Origin: CAMBDR01 sp046597185
GTDB lineage: Bacteria; Pseudomonadota; Gammaproteobacteria; Burkholderiales; Burkholderiaceae_D
Assembly: GCA_046597185.1 (NCBI GenBank)
Contig: JBKJLF010000123.1
Coordinates: 1-19,875 of the forward strand
Direction of reading: 5' to 3'
Length of the DNA: 19,875 nt
A program made the translations under genes and the position numbers. The notes under the pieces were generated by a model, which was not told where the DNA came from, did no database searches, and worked only from the letters and a program-made list of their open reading frames with translations. Every line of letters begins with the position of its first letter. The first letter of the stretch is position 1. Shown piece after piece: positions 6,569 to 13,910 of this stretch.

Positions 6569-8470
6569 TTATTTATCCAACTTCGGTGTATGGATCGTAC
6601 TTAAACGATCTGGTACACCGGGAATCGCTTCCAGATGCGGGTAACGCAAGCCCTCATGGTAATCCAACTTCACGGTGCGATAATGGTCTTGCGTCTTAAC
6701 CAATAATTCAATCAAATCTTTCTTGCCCTTCGCCGCCTGCACCGCCCGTTTTAACAAATCAAATTTATAGCTGCGCCCATTCACGGCAATCAATGTTGTA
6801 TTCGAGCTCAAACCCGCTTCAAATGCCGGGCCACCCCAGGCGACCCGGGACAATTGATCATTTTTCCCCACCGTAAAACCCAGGGAATAGTAAAAATCAC
6901 CCTCTTTACGCTCGCCAGGCGCAGATTCTTCATGCTCATTGGGTTTTTCTGTGAACACCAATTTCCAACCGCTGCGCAACAAACCGGCATCCGGGGTTTC
7001 TGGCCCGTTACTATCGAGCCGGGTATTGATAAAGCTGGCCCAATCGAAAGGTGCCAGTGTATTGAGGGTTTTCACCACATCGGCAAAGGTATAGGTCACG
7101 GGCTGGCTAAAACTACCGGGCACGGAGAAAAAGGCCTGGGCAAATTGATCCAGTGATTTTTTCTCGCCGCTCAGCTCTCGCAGCTTGGTATCCACATCCA
7201 ACCACAACATGGCCCCTTCCGGGTAGTAATCCGCCGAGCGTGCCCAATCACGCCAATCCGCACCGCGCCGATGGTTGACAATCGCTTCATTGGTAGTATC
7301 ACGCAAATTACGCCATACCCGCCCAGCCCGATGATTCATCGCAGCCACGGTCAAGGCCCAATCTTCACGGGCTTGTTCCTGATTCAAAAAGCCAGAGCGC
7401 GCCGCCATGACCACGGTCCAATAACTGGTTTGGCCTTCATACAGCCAGAGCAGGCTGTTTTGCATCGGCACATTGTAATGCGGTGTCACCAAATCAAAGG
7501 GGCGACGGTATTTACCATTCCAGGCATGGACGAATTCATGCGGGATCACGGTACGCATCGACGCATGGGTCTTCCATCCGGTCAATAGCTCCGGCCCCAC
7601 GCCAATTTCGGTCGATTGGCTATGCTCCAAACCAATGTGCGAGAAATAACTACTCATGGCCACCAAAAAATCATAATGCTGATAATGCGGTGGGCCAAAG
7701 ACTTGATAGGCCTGCTTCAGCAAAGCCTTATGAGCGCCAAGTTGTTCAGGTTCCAGCGCCAAACTGTCCGGGTTATCGGCAAACAGGTTCAGGTTGACCG
7801 GGATTTTTGCATCGGGATCCAGCGCCACTTTTTTGCTATATTTCCCGGCAAAGATCGGCGAATCCAGCAGTTGGGTCAAACTGGTGGACTTGAACTGCAC
7901 TTTACTACCCTGGCGTTGCGCCACGTCCAAGGCACTGGCAAAGTCCCAATCGGGCGGCAAGGTAATACTGGCCTGTACGATCTGATCATCACTTTTCACG
8001 CCTGCCGGGTAAAGTACCACGGTATGCCATTGCAGCCCCAGCATGTCCTGAGTAAATACCACCCGCCCACTGCTACCACCAGGCAAACCCAGGGGCGATA
8101 AAAATTGATAACGCGCTTCAAGCTGACTCACGCCGCGCGGCACATCGAGCTTGAATGCATACGCATTGAGCGAATCACGCAGCCACGGCAGGTTCTTGCC
8201 ATTGGCAGAAAATTGTAATCCGGCCAGTTGGGTAATGGGGCCAGTGGGCGAATGATTGCCAGGAATCCATTGCGGATAATACAAAGTCAGTGGGCCAGGC
8301 CGCACCGGGAATGCGGCTTGCACCTTAAACACATGATGATTGGTGTCGGTCGCATCGACCACCAATTGTATCGGTTCGGGTGCCGCAGCCGCAACGACAG
8401 TCACCACCATGGCCAGTAGCAATCCTGCAGCGCAAGCGATCAAATGAGAAAAATATCGAATCAAAAACAT
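6569..8470 (-). CDS. Secreted M61-family metallopeptidase (glycyl aminopeptidase type) with PDZ domain
   Basis: The 633-residue protein begins with a signal peptide (MFLIRYFSHLIACAAGLLLA, cleavage likely after AAAA near residue 30), so it acts in the periplasm or outside the cell. An N-terminal beta domain (about 35-220) precedes a thermolysin-like catalytic domain with HEFVH (His311, Glu312, His315) as zinc site and LWLYEGQTSYW supplying the third ligand Glu345. A conserved YYPEGAMLWLDVD block follows. The C-terminal part (about 530-610: YYSLGFTVGKNDQLSRV, AFEAGLSSNTTLIAVNG) is a PDZ domain, as usual for M61. Members release N-terminal Gly/Ala or act as general proteases, and specificity cannot be read here. 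A weak GCGGA precedes the ATG. The gene lies 110 nt downstream of a strong terminator (8574-8610), so it needs its own promoter or read-through. Confidence 0.92.
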   Translation of the reverse strand: MFLIRYFSHLIACAAGLLLAMVVTVVAAAAPEPIQLVVDATDTNHHVFKVQAAFPVRPGPLTLYYPQWIPGNHSPTGPITQLAGLQFSANGKNLPWLRDSLNAYAFKLDVPRGVSQLEARYQFLSPLGLPGGSSGRVVFTQDMLGLQWHTVVLYPAGVKSDDQIVQASITLPPDWDFASALDVAQRQGSKVQFKSTSLTQLLDSPIFAGKYSKKVALDPDAKIPVNLNLFADNPDSLALEPEQLGAHKALLKQAYQVFGPPHYQHYDFLVAMSSYFSHIGLEHSQSTEIGVGPELLTGWKTHASMRTVIPHEFVHAWNGKYRRPFDLVTPHYNVPMQNSLLWLYEGQTSYWTVVMAARSGFLNQEQAREDWALTVAAMNHRAGRVWRNLRDTTNEAIVNHRRGADWRDWARSADYYPEGAMLWLDVDTKLRELSGEKKSLDQFAQAFFSVPGSFSQPVTYTFADVVKTLNTLAPFDWASFINTRLDSNGPETPDAGLLRSGWKLVFTEKPNEHEESAPGERKEGDFYYSLGFTVGKNDQLSRVAWGGPAFEAGLSSNTTLIAVNGRSYKFDLLKRAVQAAKGKKDLIELLVKTQDHYRTVKLDYHEGLRYPHLEAIPGVPDRLSTIHTPKLDK

Positions 8471-8573
8471 ATTCCGCTTTCATAATGGAGCAACGTGATG
8501 GTGGAGGCAAAATGATGGCCCGTTATTTATTTTTCGTATCATAGCGGGATTTTGAGCATGATTTTACATCAGG

Positions 8574-8610
8574 CAATAAAAAACCCACGTAACGCATTCG
8601 CTACGTGGGT
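8574..8610 (-). terminator. Rho-independent terminator
   Basis: ACCCACGTA (8583-8591) pairs with TACGTGGGT (8602-8610), a perfect 9-bp stem that continues after one mismatch with 2 more pairs around a CATT loop. On the minus strand it is followed by TTTTTTATT (complement of 8574-8583, overlapping the stem base). There is no T run on the plus strand side. It ends minus-strand transcripts coming from 8808-10235 or from the putative RNA just upstream. Confidence 0.85.
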
Positions 8611-8770
8611 AAAAACCCATAAATATTTTGTCCATGGGAGGAGGAAAGCGCTCGATCAGCGTTGATGCTGACCAAGTGATCAAATCAATGCCACCGACTG
8701 CTTCACGGTCATATTGCCGTGAATCCACCCCATGCGCCACCTGTCAAATATAACAGCTGGCAAGCTCATC
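8574..8770 (-). ncRNA. Putative structured RNA (sRNA or leader) ending at the terminator
   Basis: Read on the minus strand, this gap between two genes holds in order: a perfect 7-bp stem-loop TTCACGG/CCGTGAA with an 8-nt loop (8702-8723), a second 7-bp stem GGTCAGC/GCTGATC with one G-U pair and a 6-nt loop (8654-8673), an unpaired pyrimidine run CTTTCCTCCTCCC (8636-8648), a weak CCCAT/ATGGG stem, and the strong terminator. The pyrimidine run matches a Shine-Dalgarno complement, as in C-rich-loop sRNAs that block translation of target mRNAs. The 5' end is uncertain; TATATT near 8750 could be a -10 box. It could instead be the structured 3' UTR of the 8808-10235 gene, or an attenuator leader of the M61 gene. 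A 17-codon ORF with AGGTGG upstream lies inside, so a leader peptide is also possible. Confidence 0.45.
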
Positions 8771-8807
8771 AGGAAAAATTCCCGCTTTGGCCTTTACTGT
8801 GGCTAAT

Positions 8808-10235
8808 TTACATAGTGACTTTAGACAATATTTCTTGAAGTTGGAAATCAGCAATAAAGCGTTCACGCACTGCCTTCAAATAATGAGAACATGCATTTGA
8901 ACACCCGGCCCCGATCATTAAATCGACATATTTCTGCAAAAGTCTGGCAACATCCAGATAACCCCAGTCGCCCCCTTCGTGCAAACTTTCGTCCAGAATA
9001 CGTCGATAAATCGGGATCGCATCGCCAGCATGATCTTTTTCCAGGCGCACCGCCAAGGCCAACAAAACTTCATGCCGAACTTGCCCCTCTTGAATGACAC
9101 GCAGGGCTTCAAGCAAATCGCCTTCCCACAAAGCGATTTCGAGCAATAATGATTGATCTGGCAGCACGGGCTGAGGTTTCCAGCGATTCACCATCCGCGC
9201 TTCTTGCTCAATCACGGCGTTCACGCGCTGTAGCGCGCGCTGTCGCTGCAAAGGCCAGATATCCAACAACTTCGACCATTCTGCCAATTTACGGTAATGT
9301 TCAAGATTGGGCTGGGTTTCCATTTGTATCCAAATTAATTCCAACGCATCCTGACTACTGCCGCGCGCCAAAAACAAGCCGGCCAGGAAATCACGCAAGC
9401 GGTTATCGGGCCGTTCCGGGAAAGCATGCAAGCCACGCTCGCCCCACTCCAGTGCCAAATCCGCACGTCCGGCCTTTTGATAGATTTCGGCAATCTGTAA
9501 ATAATGATGAGCAGAGGACAGATCGCGACTCTTGATTGCCACCAATTGATCAACATCACCGGACAAATGCGCCAGCATTTCCATCATATGGGTGATACGC
9601 CAACGACCACTTTCATAAGCCGATTCATGACTGTGGCCACTTTTCTCCACACGCCGCCATTCAGCCTCGGCCAATTCACGAAAGCGTTGCATCCCCTCGT
9701 GGCCCAACATGTCCTGATAATTTTTCGCACTGTCGAGAAAGGTTTCATAGGGGAAAGCGGTTTCGTAGCGAAACAGACGTTCCGCCAATTCGATGGGATC
9801 GGGCCGCCCTATCATGCAAGCTTGTAGATGCAACTGGCCGATACTCTCCAGAGCACCGCCAATATCCCCGTTCGGGTCACTCATTTGTTCCAGTGTCTGT
9901 TCAACCTGTTCAATTGCAAACTCACTCAACTCGACCACCAGCACAGCCTGATCCAATTTCAGCAAGGGTTCCAGCTCTTGTAGCACAAGTTCCAATTTGG
10001 CGGCAATTTTATTAGTATCACGTGGGTTGATATCATCATGCAAGGTGGTTGCATCGACGATAATGGCTCGCAAGCGTTGCGCCAGACCCAATGGTTGAAC
10101 CGCCGACTCCATTTTGCGCGACAAAAAGGCCGCCAATTGAGCATCTTGTTGCGCAGCTTCCAAAAACCACTGAACGAGCGTTTCAGACGATTGCTGAGCC
10201 AGAAATGCTCGCAAGCCAGATTTGATTGTAAACAT
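8808..10235 (-). CDS. DUF6880-like helical repeat protein
   Basis: The 475-residue protein is almost entirely alpha-helical. The N-terminal part (LRAFLAQQSSETLVQWFLEA) and the TPR-like middle (HHYLQIAEIYQKAGRADLAL, then EWGERGLHAFP near 270-285, RDFLAGLFLARGSSQDALEL) resemble DUF6880 proteins, which elsewhere often sit beside SWIM zinc-finger proteins. No SWIM gene lies next to it here. There are no catalytic motifs, signal peptide or membrane segments, so a cytoplasmic scaffold or partner role is likely but unproven. The ATG has AGGTT about 9 nt upstream. A winged-helix regulator gene lies upstream on the same strand but is separated by a terminator. The family call is from memory of the sequence style. 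Confidence 0.7.
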   Translation of the reverse strand: MFTIKSGLRAFLAQQSSETLVQWFLEAAQQDAQLAAFLSRKMESAVQPLGLAQRLRAIIVDATTLHDDINPRDTNKIAAKLELVLQELEPLLKLDQAVLVVELSEFAIEQVEQTLEQMSDPNGDIGGALESIGQLHLQACMIGRPDPIELAERLFRYETAFPYETFLDSAKNYQDMLGHEGMQRFRELAEAEWRRVEKSGHSHESAYESGRWRITHMMEMLAHLSGDVDQLVAIKSRDLSSAHHYLQIAEIYQKAGRADLALEWGERGLHAFPERPDNRLRDFLAGLFLARGSSQDALELIWIQMETQPNLEHYRKLAEWSKLLDIWPLQRQRALQRVNAVIEQEARMVNRWKPQPVLPDQSLLLEIALWEGDLLEALRVIQEGQVRHEVLLALAVRLEKDHAGDAIPIYRRILDESLHEGGDWGYLDVARLLQKYVDLMIGAGCSNACSHYLKAVRERFIADFQLQEILSKVTM

Positions 10236-10410
10236 GGTTGAACCTGGTAAGAATAAAAAAACCAGACACTGCGCTTCAATTGAGCAATATTTGCCTGTCC
10301 TGCAGCCATTCTAAGCGACAAATAGCGAAGTTGGCACCATCCAGGCAATTTCGAGTAATTATTCTAATTTTTTACTTGTGGCAAAATACAACACGCCATC
10401 TTCAATTTTG

Positions 10411-10447
10411 GCAAAAAGCAAAAGCGGCGCAGCAATAGCCACACCGC
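10411..10447 (-). terminator. Probable Rho-independent terminator of the winged-helix regulator gene
   Basis: On the minus strand GCGGTG (from 10442-10447) pairs with CGCCGC (10424-10429) with one G-U pair. The stem can extend inward by four weaker pairs to a TATT loop. It is followed by TTTTGCTTTTTGC (complement of 10411-10423). It lies about 80 nt after the regulator stop. The rest of the 10236-10528 gap holds the 14-bp repeats and nothing else I recognise. Confidence 0.55.
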
Positions 10448-10500
10448 CTCTGAAATGTTTGGCAGACACGGACAACAACCATCAACAAAAAACAAACTAA

Positions 10501-10544
10501 TTATTGTTTAGCTGTTATTGTTTGGCTGTTATTGTTTGGCTGTA
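10501..10544. repeat. 14-bp tandem repeat over the regulator stop codon
   Basis: The plus strand reads TTATTGTTTAGCTG then TTATTGTTTGGCTG twice more, at a 14-bp period from about 10501 to 10542. On the minus strand the unit (CAGCCAAACAATAA) contains the TAA that ends the winged-helix gene at 10529-10531. The last residues Thr-Ala-Lys-Gln come from the repeat. Confidence 0.8.
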
Positions 10545-11062
10545 TTACGACTTGGCTTGGGTGAACCAAACAACGCTTCCACCAAAGGATCTCGTTGAAC
10601 CGGTGCCCGATGAAAGCGAATCGTAAAATGCGTGTCATCGGCCAAAATATGAAATTGGCGTCCTTCAGCTTCAGCATCGAGCAGCATGCTTTGCATGGCA
10701 TTTTCATTTTGCGCATGCTTACGCTTGCCACGACAAGCCTGAGGCTTTTTCGGTTGTGCAATAAAAGTTTGGAATTCGCGGATTTTTTCCACATCCGACG
10801 ATAAGCGATACACGGCTTTTCCAAGCGAAGTGCTGGTGCTATCGACGTAACCGGCGAGTTCGATCACACCGGCATCTCGCAAGGTTTGGACGTATTTTTG
10901 CGCGCCGGAACGAGTAAAGCCTAAAAATTCGGCAACTTCATCAAGCACCATTTGATGCGTTTGAAATTGCTCCACCAAGCTCAGCATGTTTTGAATACGG
11001 CGTGCAGCAACCGACGTAGGGTTCGCGTTAGCGGCAGGGGTCATTTGAGTTTCAGATTGCAT
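10529..11062 (-). CDS. Winged-helix transcriptional regulator
   Basis: The 177-residue protein has an N-terminal winged helix-turn-helix at about 20-100: RRIQNMLSLVEQFQ, MVLDEVAEFLGFTRSGAQKY (recognition helix region), VQTLRDAGVIELAGYVD (wing). The C-terminal half is basic (PKKPQACRGKRKHAQ) followed by a short mixed domain (FHILADDTHFTIRFHRAP) of unknown role. The family is not one I can name. It looks like a one-component regulator that binds DNA as a dimer. Neither the first ATG nor Met7 has a Shine-Dalgarno sequence, so the start is uncertain. Two palindromes lie just upstream (11092-11103, 11110-11121) and are candidate autoregulatory sites. It diverges from the HDOD gene. Confidence 0.75.
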   Translation of the reverse strand: MQSETQMTPAANANPTSVAARRIQNMLSLVEQFQTHQMVLDEVAEFLGFTRSGAQKYVQTLRDAGVIELAGYVDSTSTSLGKAVYRLSSDVEKIREFQTFIAQPKKPQACRGKRKHAQNENAMQSMLLDAEAEGRQFHILADDTHFTIRFHRAPVQRDPLVEALFGSPKPSRNTAKQ

Positions 11063-11091
11063 AGCTAATTAGGGCAAAGTAAGAAATTTAT

Positions 11092-11130
11092 TTCCAGATG
11101 GAATGTAGACATTTATAAATGCTATAAATG
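11092..11130. promoter_or_regulatory. Candidate operator palindromes upstream of the winged-helix gene
   Basis: TTCCAGATGGAA (11092-11103, 5+5 arms) and the perfect 12-bp palindrome CATTTATAAATG (11110-11121) lie 30-60 bp before the regulator start. The half-site TATAAATG of the second is repeated at 11123-11130, 9 bp on. This fits a dimeric winged-helix protein controlling its own gene. Confidence 0.45.
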
Positions 11131-11550
11131 GGCTATTTCGAAAATTTTTCACTACATTTATTTAAAATTCCCGTTGTTGATAAAAAACAGCAAACTACAT
11201 TTAAAAAACTGGCTAAAACTATTTGGAACCGATTTGAAGAGGCAAGCCTCCCCAGAAACAAAATACAACATAGGCAAAGAAAAAACTTATTCGCAAAACT
11301 CTCTCGACTTAGGCACAAAATTTTAGACAAGATGAAGAGAAAAATGTTCCAGTTGTAACAGCAATTTTACAATTTTCTCGCAACAGATGAGCAGCATAAT
11401 GGATGCTCCGCGTAAAAACTTCAAGCTTTTTTTTGCATTTGCACAAAAAAAGACATTTATTCCCATCTCTGACCGAAAAATTCGTGATAAATTCCCTTGT
11501 AGAGCATTTTTTTCTCCAAAGACCACTACTTTGATCGGATCGGAAAAGCC
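11131..11550. other. AT-rich intergenic region between the regulator and HDOD genes
   Basis: This stretch is clearly richer in A+T than its surroundings (about 27% G+C in 11161-11220). A 76-codon ORF (11128-11358, +), rich in Lys and Arg, has no ribosome-binding site and begins next to the palindromes, so I do not call it a gene. No terminator or clear promoter is visible. It probably holds the regulatory region of the HDOD gene. Confidence 0.5.
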
Positions 11551-13155
11551 ATGCCGACTATTGTCCCTGATTTAAGCAATAATGGCAACAGTTACAACAG
11601 CGACCAAGCTGCGGATTGTAGTAAAAACAGCGCAATTCGTGATCGATTATTGAAAAAATTCAGTGCTGATGGTGATTTGCTATCCCTTGGGGTGACAATT
11701 GTGCGAGTGGTTGAATTGGCGTCGTCCGACGATGAGGCTACTCAAAACCTGGCGAACTACATTCTATCAGATGTTGCACTAACACAAAAGATACTTCGGC
11801 TCGCCAACACCGTTTTTTACCGCAGTGTGTCAAATACCCCCGTTTCCACAGTATCGCGCGCAATTTTTCTGCTGGGTTTCAATACCGTCAAGACCACCGC
11901 CCTGGCATTGTTGCTGGTTGACAAGTTAAGCAAAGGCCCCCATGCCGATTATATTCGTATCGAATTGATCGAATCATTATGCGCCAGTTTGGTGGGGCGC
12001 GAATTGGCGCGCTTTAGCCATTTACAGGGGGTCGAAGAAGCATCGATTGCAGCGCTGTTTCGCAATTTGGGCCGCATCCTGGTGGCCAGTCATGAATTCC
12101 CGCTCTACCAGTCAATTAAAAATTTGATCGAAAGCGCTTGCACCCCTGTGCAAGCGGAAATTCAAACCATAGGCTGCAGTTACACCTTTTTAACTGAAAC
12201 CGTTTTGCGTGAATGGAATATACCGGATGCACTGATTTACGCCCTCAGTCCTTTGGCAGCTGGCCCTGCCAAACCAGCCAAAACGCGCCATGAATGGATG
12301 CGCCAGGTGAGCACCTTCAGTAATGAGGCGCAAGGATTAATTTTGCACCAGCATGACAATGGCAGCAGTGCGGCAGCGCAAGTCATGCTGCAGCGCTTTG
12401 GCCTCGCTTTGCACCTGGATCAAGATAAAATGCGCCAGTTGTTTACGGGGGTCGGCAAAGAGATTGAGCAATTGTCGATTGGATTAAACATGGCCAAGCA
12501 AGCCCAGGCCCCGCTTGCGCCAGAAGAGCCGACCAATCATTTACCCGGCGTGTTACAGGCATCGACCATCAACGCACATGGCAAAAGCACCAATGAACGC
12601 CATCCCAGTGGCAAGCCCATGGAAGCGCGCGAACTATTACTGGCGGGGGTACAAGTGGCGACCCAAATGATGGGGGGCGGCCAATACAAACCGAGCGAGC
12701 TGATCCTGCTGATTGTTGAAACCCTGTACACCAGCATGGGCTTTCGCTTTGCTGCGGCATGTATCAACGATACCCGAAGCGAGCAGTTTCGCGCCGTCGT
12801 GACGATGGGAGAACAACACACAATGCGGCAAGCACGCTTTGTTTTCCCTTCTGCTACAGGCAATGATGTGTTTCATTTGGCACTGGATAACCAGGCCGAT
12901 TTAATGATTGCCGATGCCAGCTCGACCCGGATTCGGGACTTGTTGCCGGGTTGGCATCGATCATTATTGCCGGACGCGCGCAGCATCATGATTTTGCCGC
13001 TGGTGTCAGGCCCCAATCAACTGGGATTGTTTTATGGCGACCGCACGCGCCCGGCACCGGAGGGGGTGGCGTCAGATGAAGCTGCGCTGATAAAAACCCT
13101 GATGGGGCAAATGCAAACTGCGATTAATTTGCGGCAACATAAAAACCATGCATAA
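11551..13155 (+). CDS. HDOD domain protein with C-terminal GAF domain
   Basis: The 534-residue protein carries an HDOD domain at about 34-235 (VELASSDDEATQNLANYIL, DVALTQKILRLANTVFYR, VSRAIFLLGFNTVKTTALAL) and a GAF-like domain at about 365-525 (ELILLIVETLYTSMGFRFAA, RSIMILPLVSGPNQLGLFYGD). A polar linker joins them. In HD-type phosphohydrolases the metal-binding His-Asp pair sits where this protein has RNLG (171-174). The HD centre is therefore lost and it should act as a signalling or binding protein, as HDOD proteins generally do (motility, biofilm, stress). ATG 11551 has GGAAAA about 5 nt upstream. No signal peptide or membrane segment is present. No chemotaxis or c-di-GMP gene is adjacent. 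Confidence 0.88.
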   Translation: MPTIVPDLSNNGNSYNSDQAADCSKNSAIRDRLLKKFSADGDLLSLGVTIVRVVELASSDDEATQNLANYILSDVALTQKILRLANTVFYRSVSNTPVSTVSRAIFLLGFNTVKTTALALLLVDKLSKGPHADYIRIELIESLCASLVGRELARFSHLQGVEEASIAALFRNLGRILVASHEFPLYQSIKNLIESACTPVQAEIQTIGCSYTFLTETVLREWNIPDALIYALSPLAAGPAKPAKTRHEWMRQVSTFSNEAQGLILHQHDNGSSAAAQVMLQRFGLALHLDQDKMRQLFTGVGKEIEQLSIGLNMAKQAQAPLAPEEPTNHLPGVLQASTINAHGKSTNERHPSGKPMEARELLLAGVQVATQMMGGGQYKPSELILLIVETLYTSMGFRFAAACINDTRSEQFRAVVTMGEQHTMRQARFVFPSATGNDVFHLALDNQADLMIADASSTRIRDLLPGWHRSLLPDARSIMILPLVSGPNQLGLFYGDRTRPAPEGVASDEAALIKTLMGQMQTAINLRQHKNHA

Positions 13156-13346
13156 ACGACTCAAACGCAACATATTTGACACGAAAGACTGCCCGTGTTG
13201 AAAAAAACCAGAGTAACATCGTTCATGTAACATTCGCACAGCTGGCATTCGTATCCATGCCATCCGTATTGCACGCAAGAACGTGGGCTTTTTGGGTCAT
13301 GCGAATTGACCGCCTTGTTTGCCAACCTATTTCAGGAGTTTCCAAT

Positions 13347-13724
13347 ATGCAAATCAACATCCATTCCGATACCAGCGTTGAAAAAACCGACGCCTTGAGT
13401 CGCCACATACAAACCGTGATCGAAGCGGCATTAAAACGCTTTGCCGGGCAAGTAACGCGAGTGGAAGTCCATTTAAGTGATCGCAATGCCCATAAATCAG
13501 AAGACGGTGAATCGCGCTGCATGCTCGAAGCGCGTTTGGCGGGGATGGAGCCAATCGCGGTTACCCAACACGATGCAACGCTGCATCAGGCCATTAATGG
13601 CGCGTCAGAAAAACTCAAGCGCGCCATTGACAGCGCGCTGGGCAAATTGCAAAGCCATGTGCGTGCGGCCAAGCCGAGTGTGCAAGGAGCTGACGCCGCC
13701 GATGAAGACGACGACAACGCCTGA
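13347..13724 (+). CDS. HPF/RaiA-family ribosome-associated protein
   Basis: The 125-residue protein matches the short ribosome hibernation factor/sigma-54 modulation family: MQINIHSDTSVEKTD, ALKRFAGQVTRVEVHLSDRN, CMLEARLAGMEPIAVTQHDA, LHQAINGASEKLKRAIDSAL. Such proteins bind in the 30S decoding channel and silence ribosomes in stationary phase or stress. The C-terminus is a low-complexity acidic tail (ADAADEDDDNA), beyond the usual end of the fold. ATG 13347 is chosen because AGGAG (13334-13338) lies 8 nt upstream. The open frame back to TTG 13176 has no support and that TTG is part of a TTGACA box. About 190 bp separate it from the HDOD stop, so it likely has its own promoter. I saw no convincing -10 box. 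Confidence 0.85.
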   Translation: MQINIHSDTSVEKTDALSRHIQTVIEAALKRFAGQVTRVEVHLSDRNAHKSEDGESRCMLEARLAGMEPIAVTQHDATLHQAINGASEKLKRAIDSALGKLQSHVRAAKPSVQGADAADEDDDNA

Positions 13725-13730
13725 TTTTGC

Positions 13731-13837
13731 GTAGGGTGGGCACCCCGTGCCCACCGAACCAATCCGCACACATTACCCGTGCAGACCCGTGCCGACCACC
13801 CTCCTGCCTTACGCGTGGGCACGGGTGCCCACCCTAC
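13731..13837. repeat. REP-like double hairpin (inverted pair)
   Basis: The left arm (13731-13754) starts GTAGGGTGGGCAC and the right arm (13815-13837) ends GTGCCCACCCTAC. They are reverse complements apart from one inserted C. Each arm is itself a hairpin: GGTGGGCAC/GTGCCCACC with a CCC loop (13735-13755) and GTGGGCAC/GTGCCCAC with a GG loop (13815-13832). This is the layout of paired REP sequences (BIME-like) mobilised in trans by RAYT transposases. No RAYT gene is in the window. It lies just after HPF and at the end of a decayed gene. Confidence 0.8.
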
Positions 13838-13910
13838 CCATCAAGGTTTGAAGTTGCCATCATTACGCGCCACCGCTGTTGCACAAGTGGCGGGCGTACT
13901 GAACTCCCGA

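Noticed and set aside
8521..8560. CCCGTTAT/ATAGCGGG inverted repeat near the M61 start as a terminator
   Set aside because: The loop is 14 nt, the stem needs a wobble pair and no T run follows. The strong terminator is at 8574-8610.
11128..11358. 76-codon basic ORF in the AT-rich gap
   Set aside because: It has no ribosome-binding site, a composition expected of AT-rich non-coding DNA, and overlap with the palindromes.
13176..13346. Longer start of the HPF-family protein, and a TTGACA (13176-13181) as its promoter
   Set aside because: The extension does not resemble the family, and AGGAG supports ATG 13347. The TTGACA has no acceptable -10 box at 16-18 bp.
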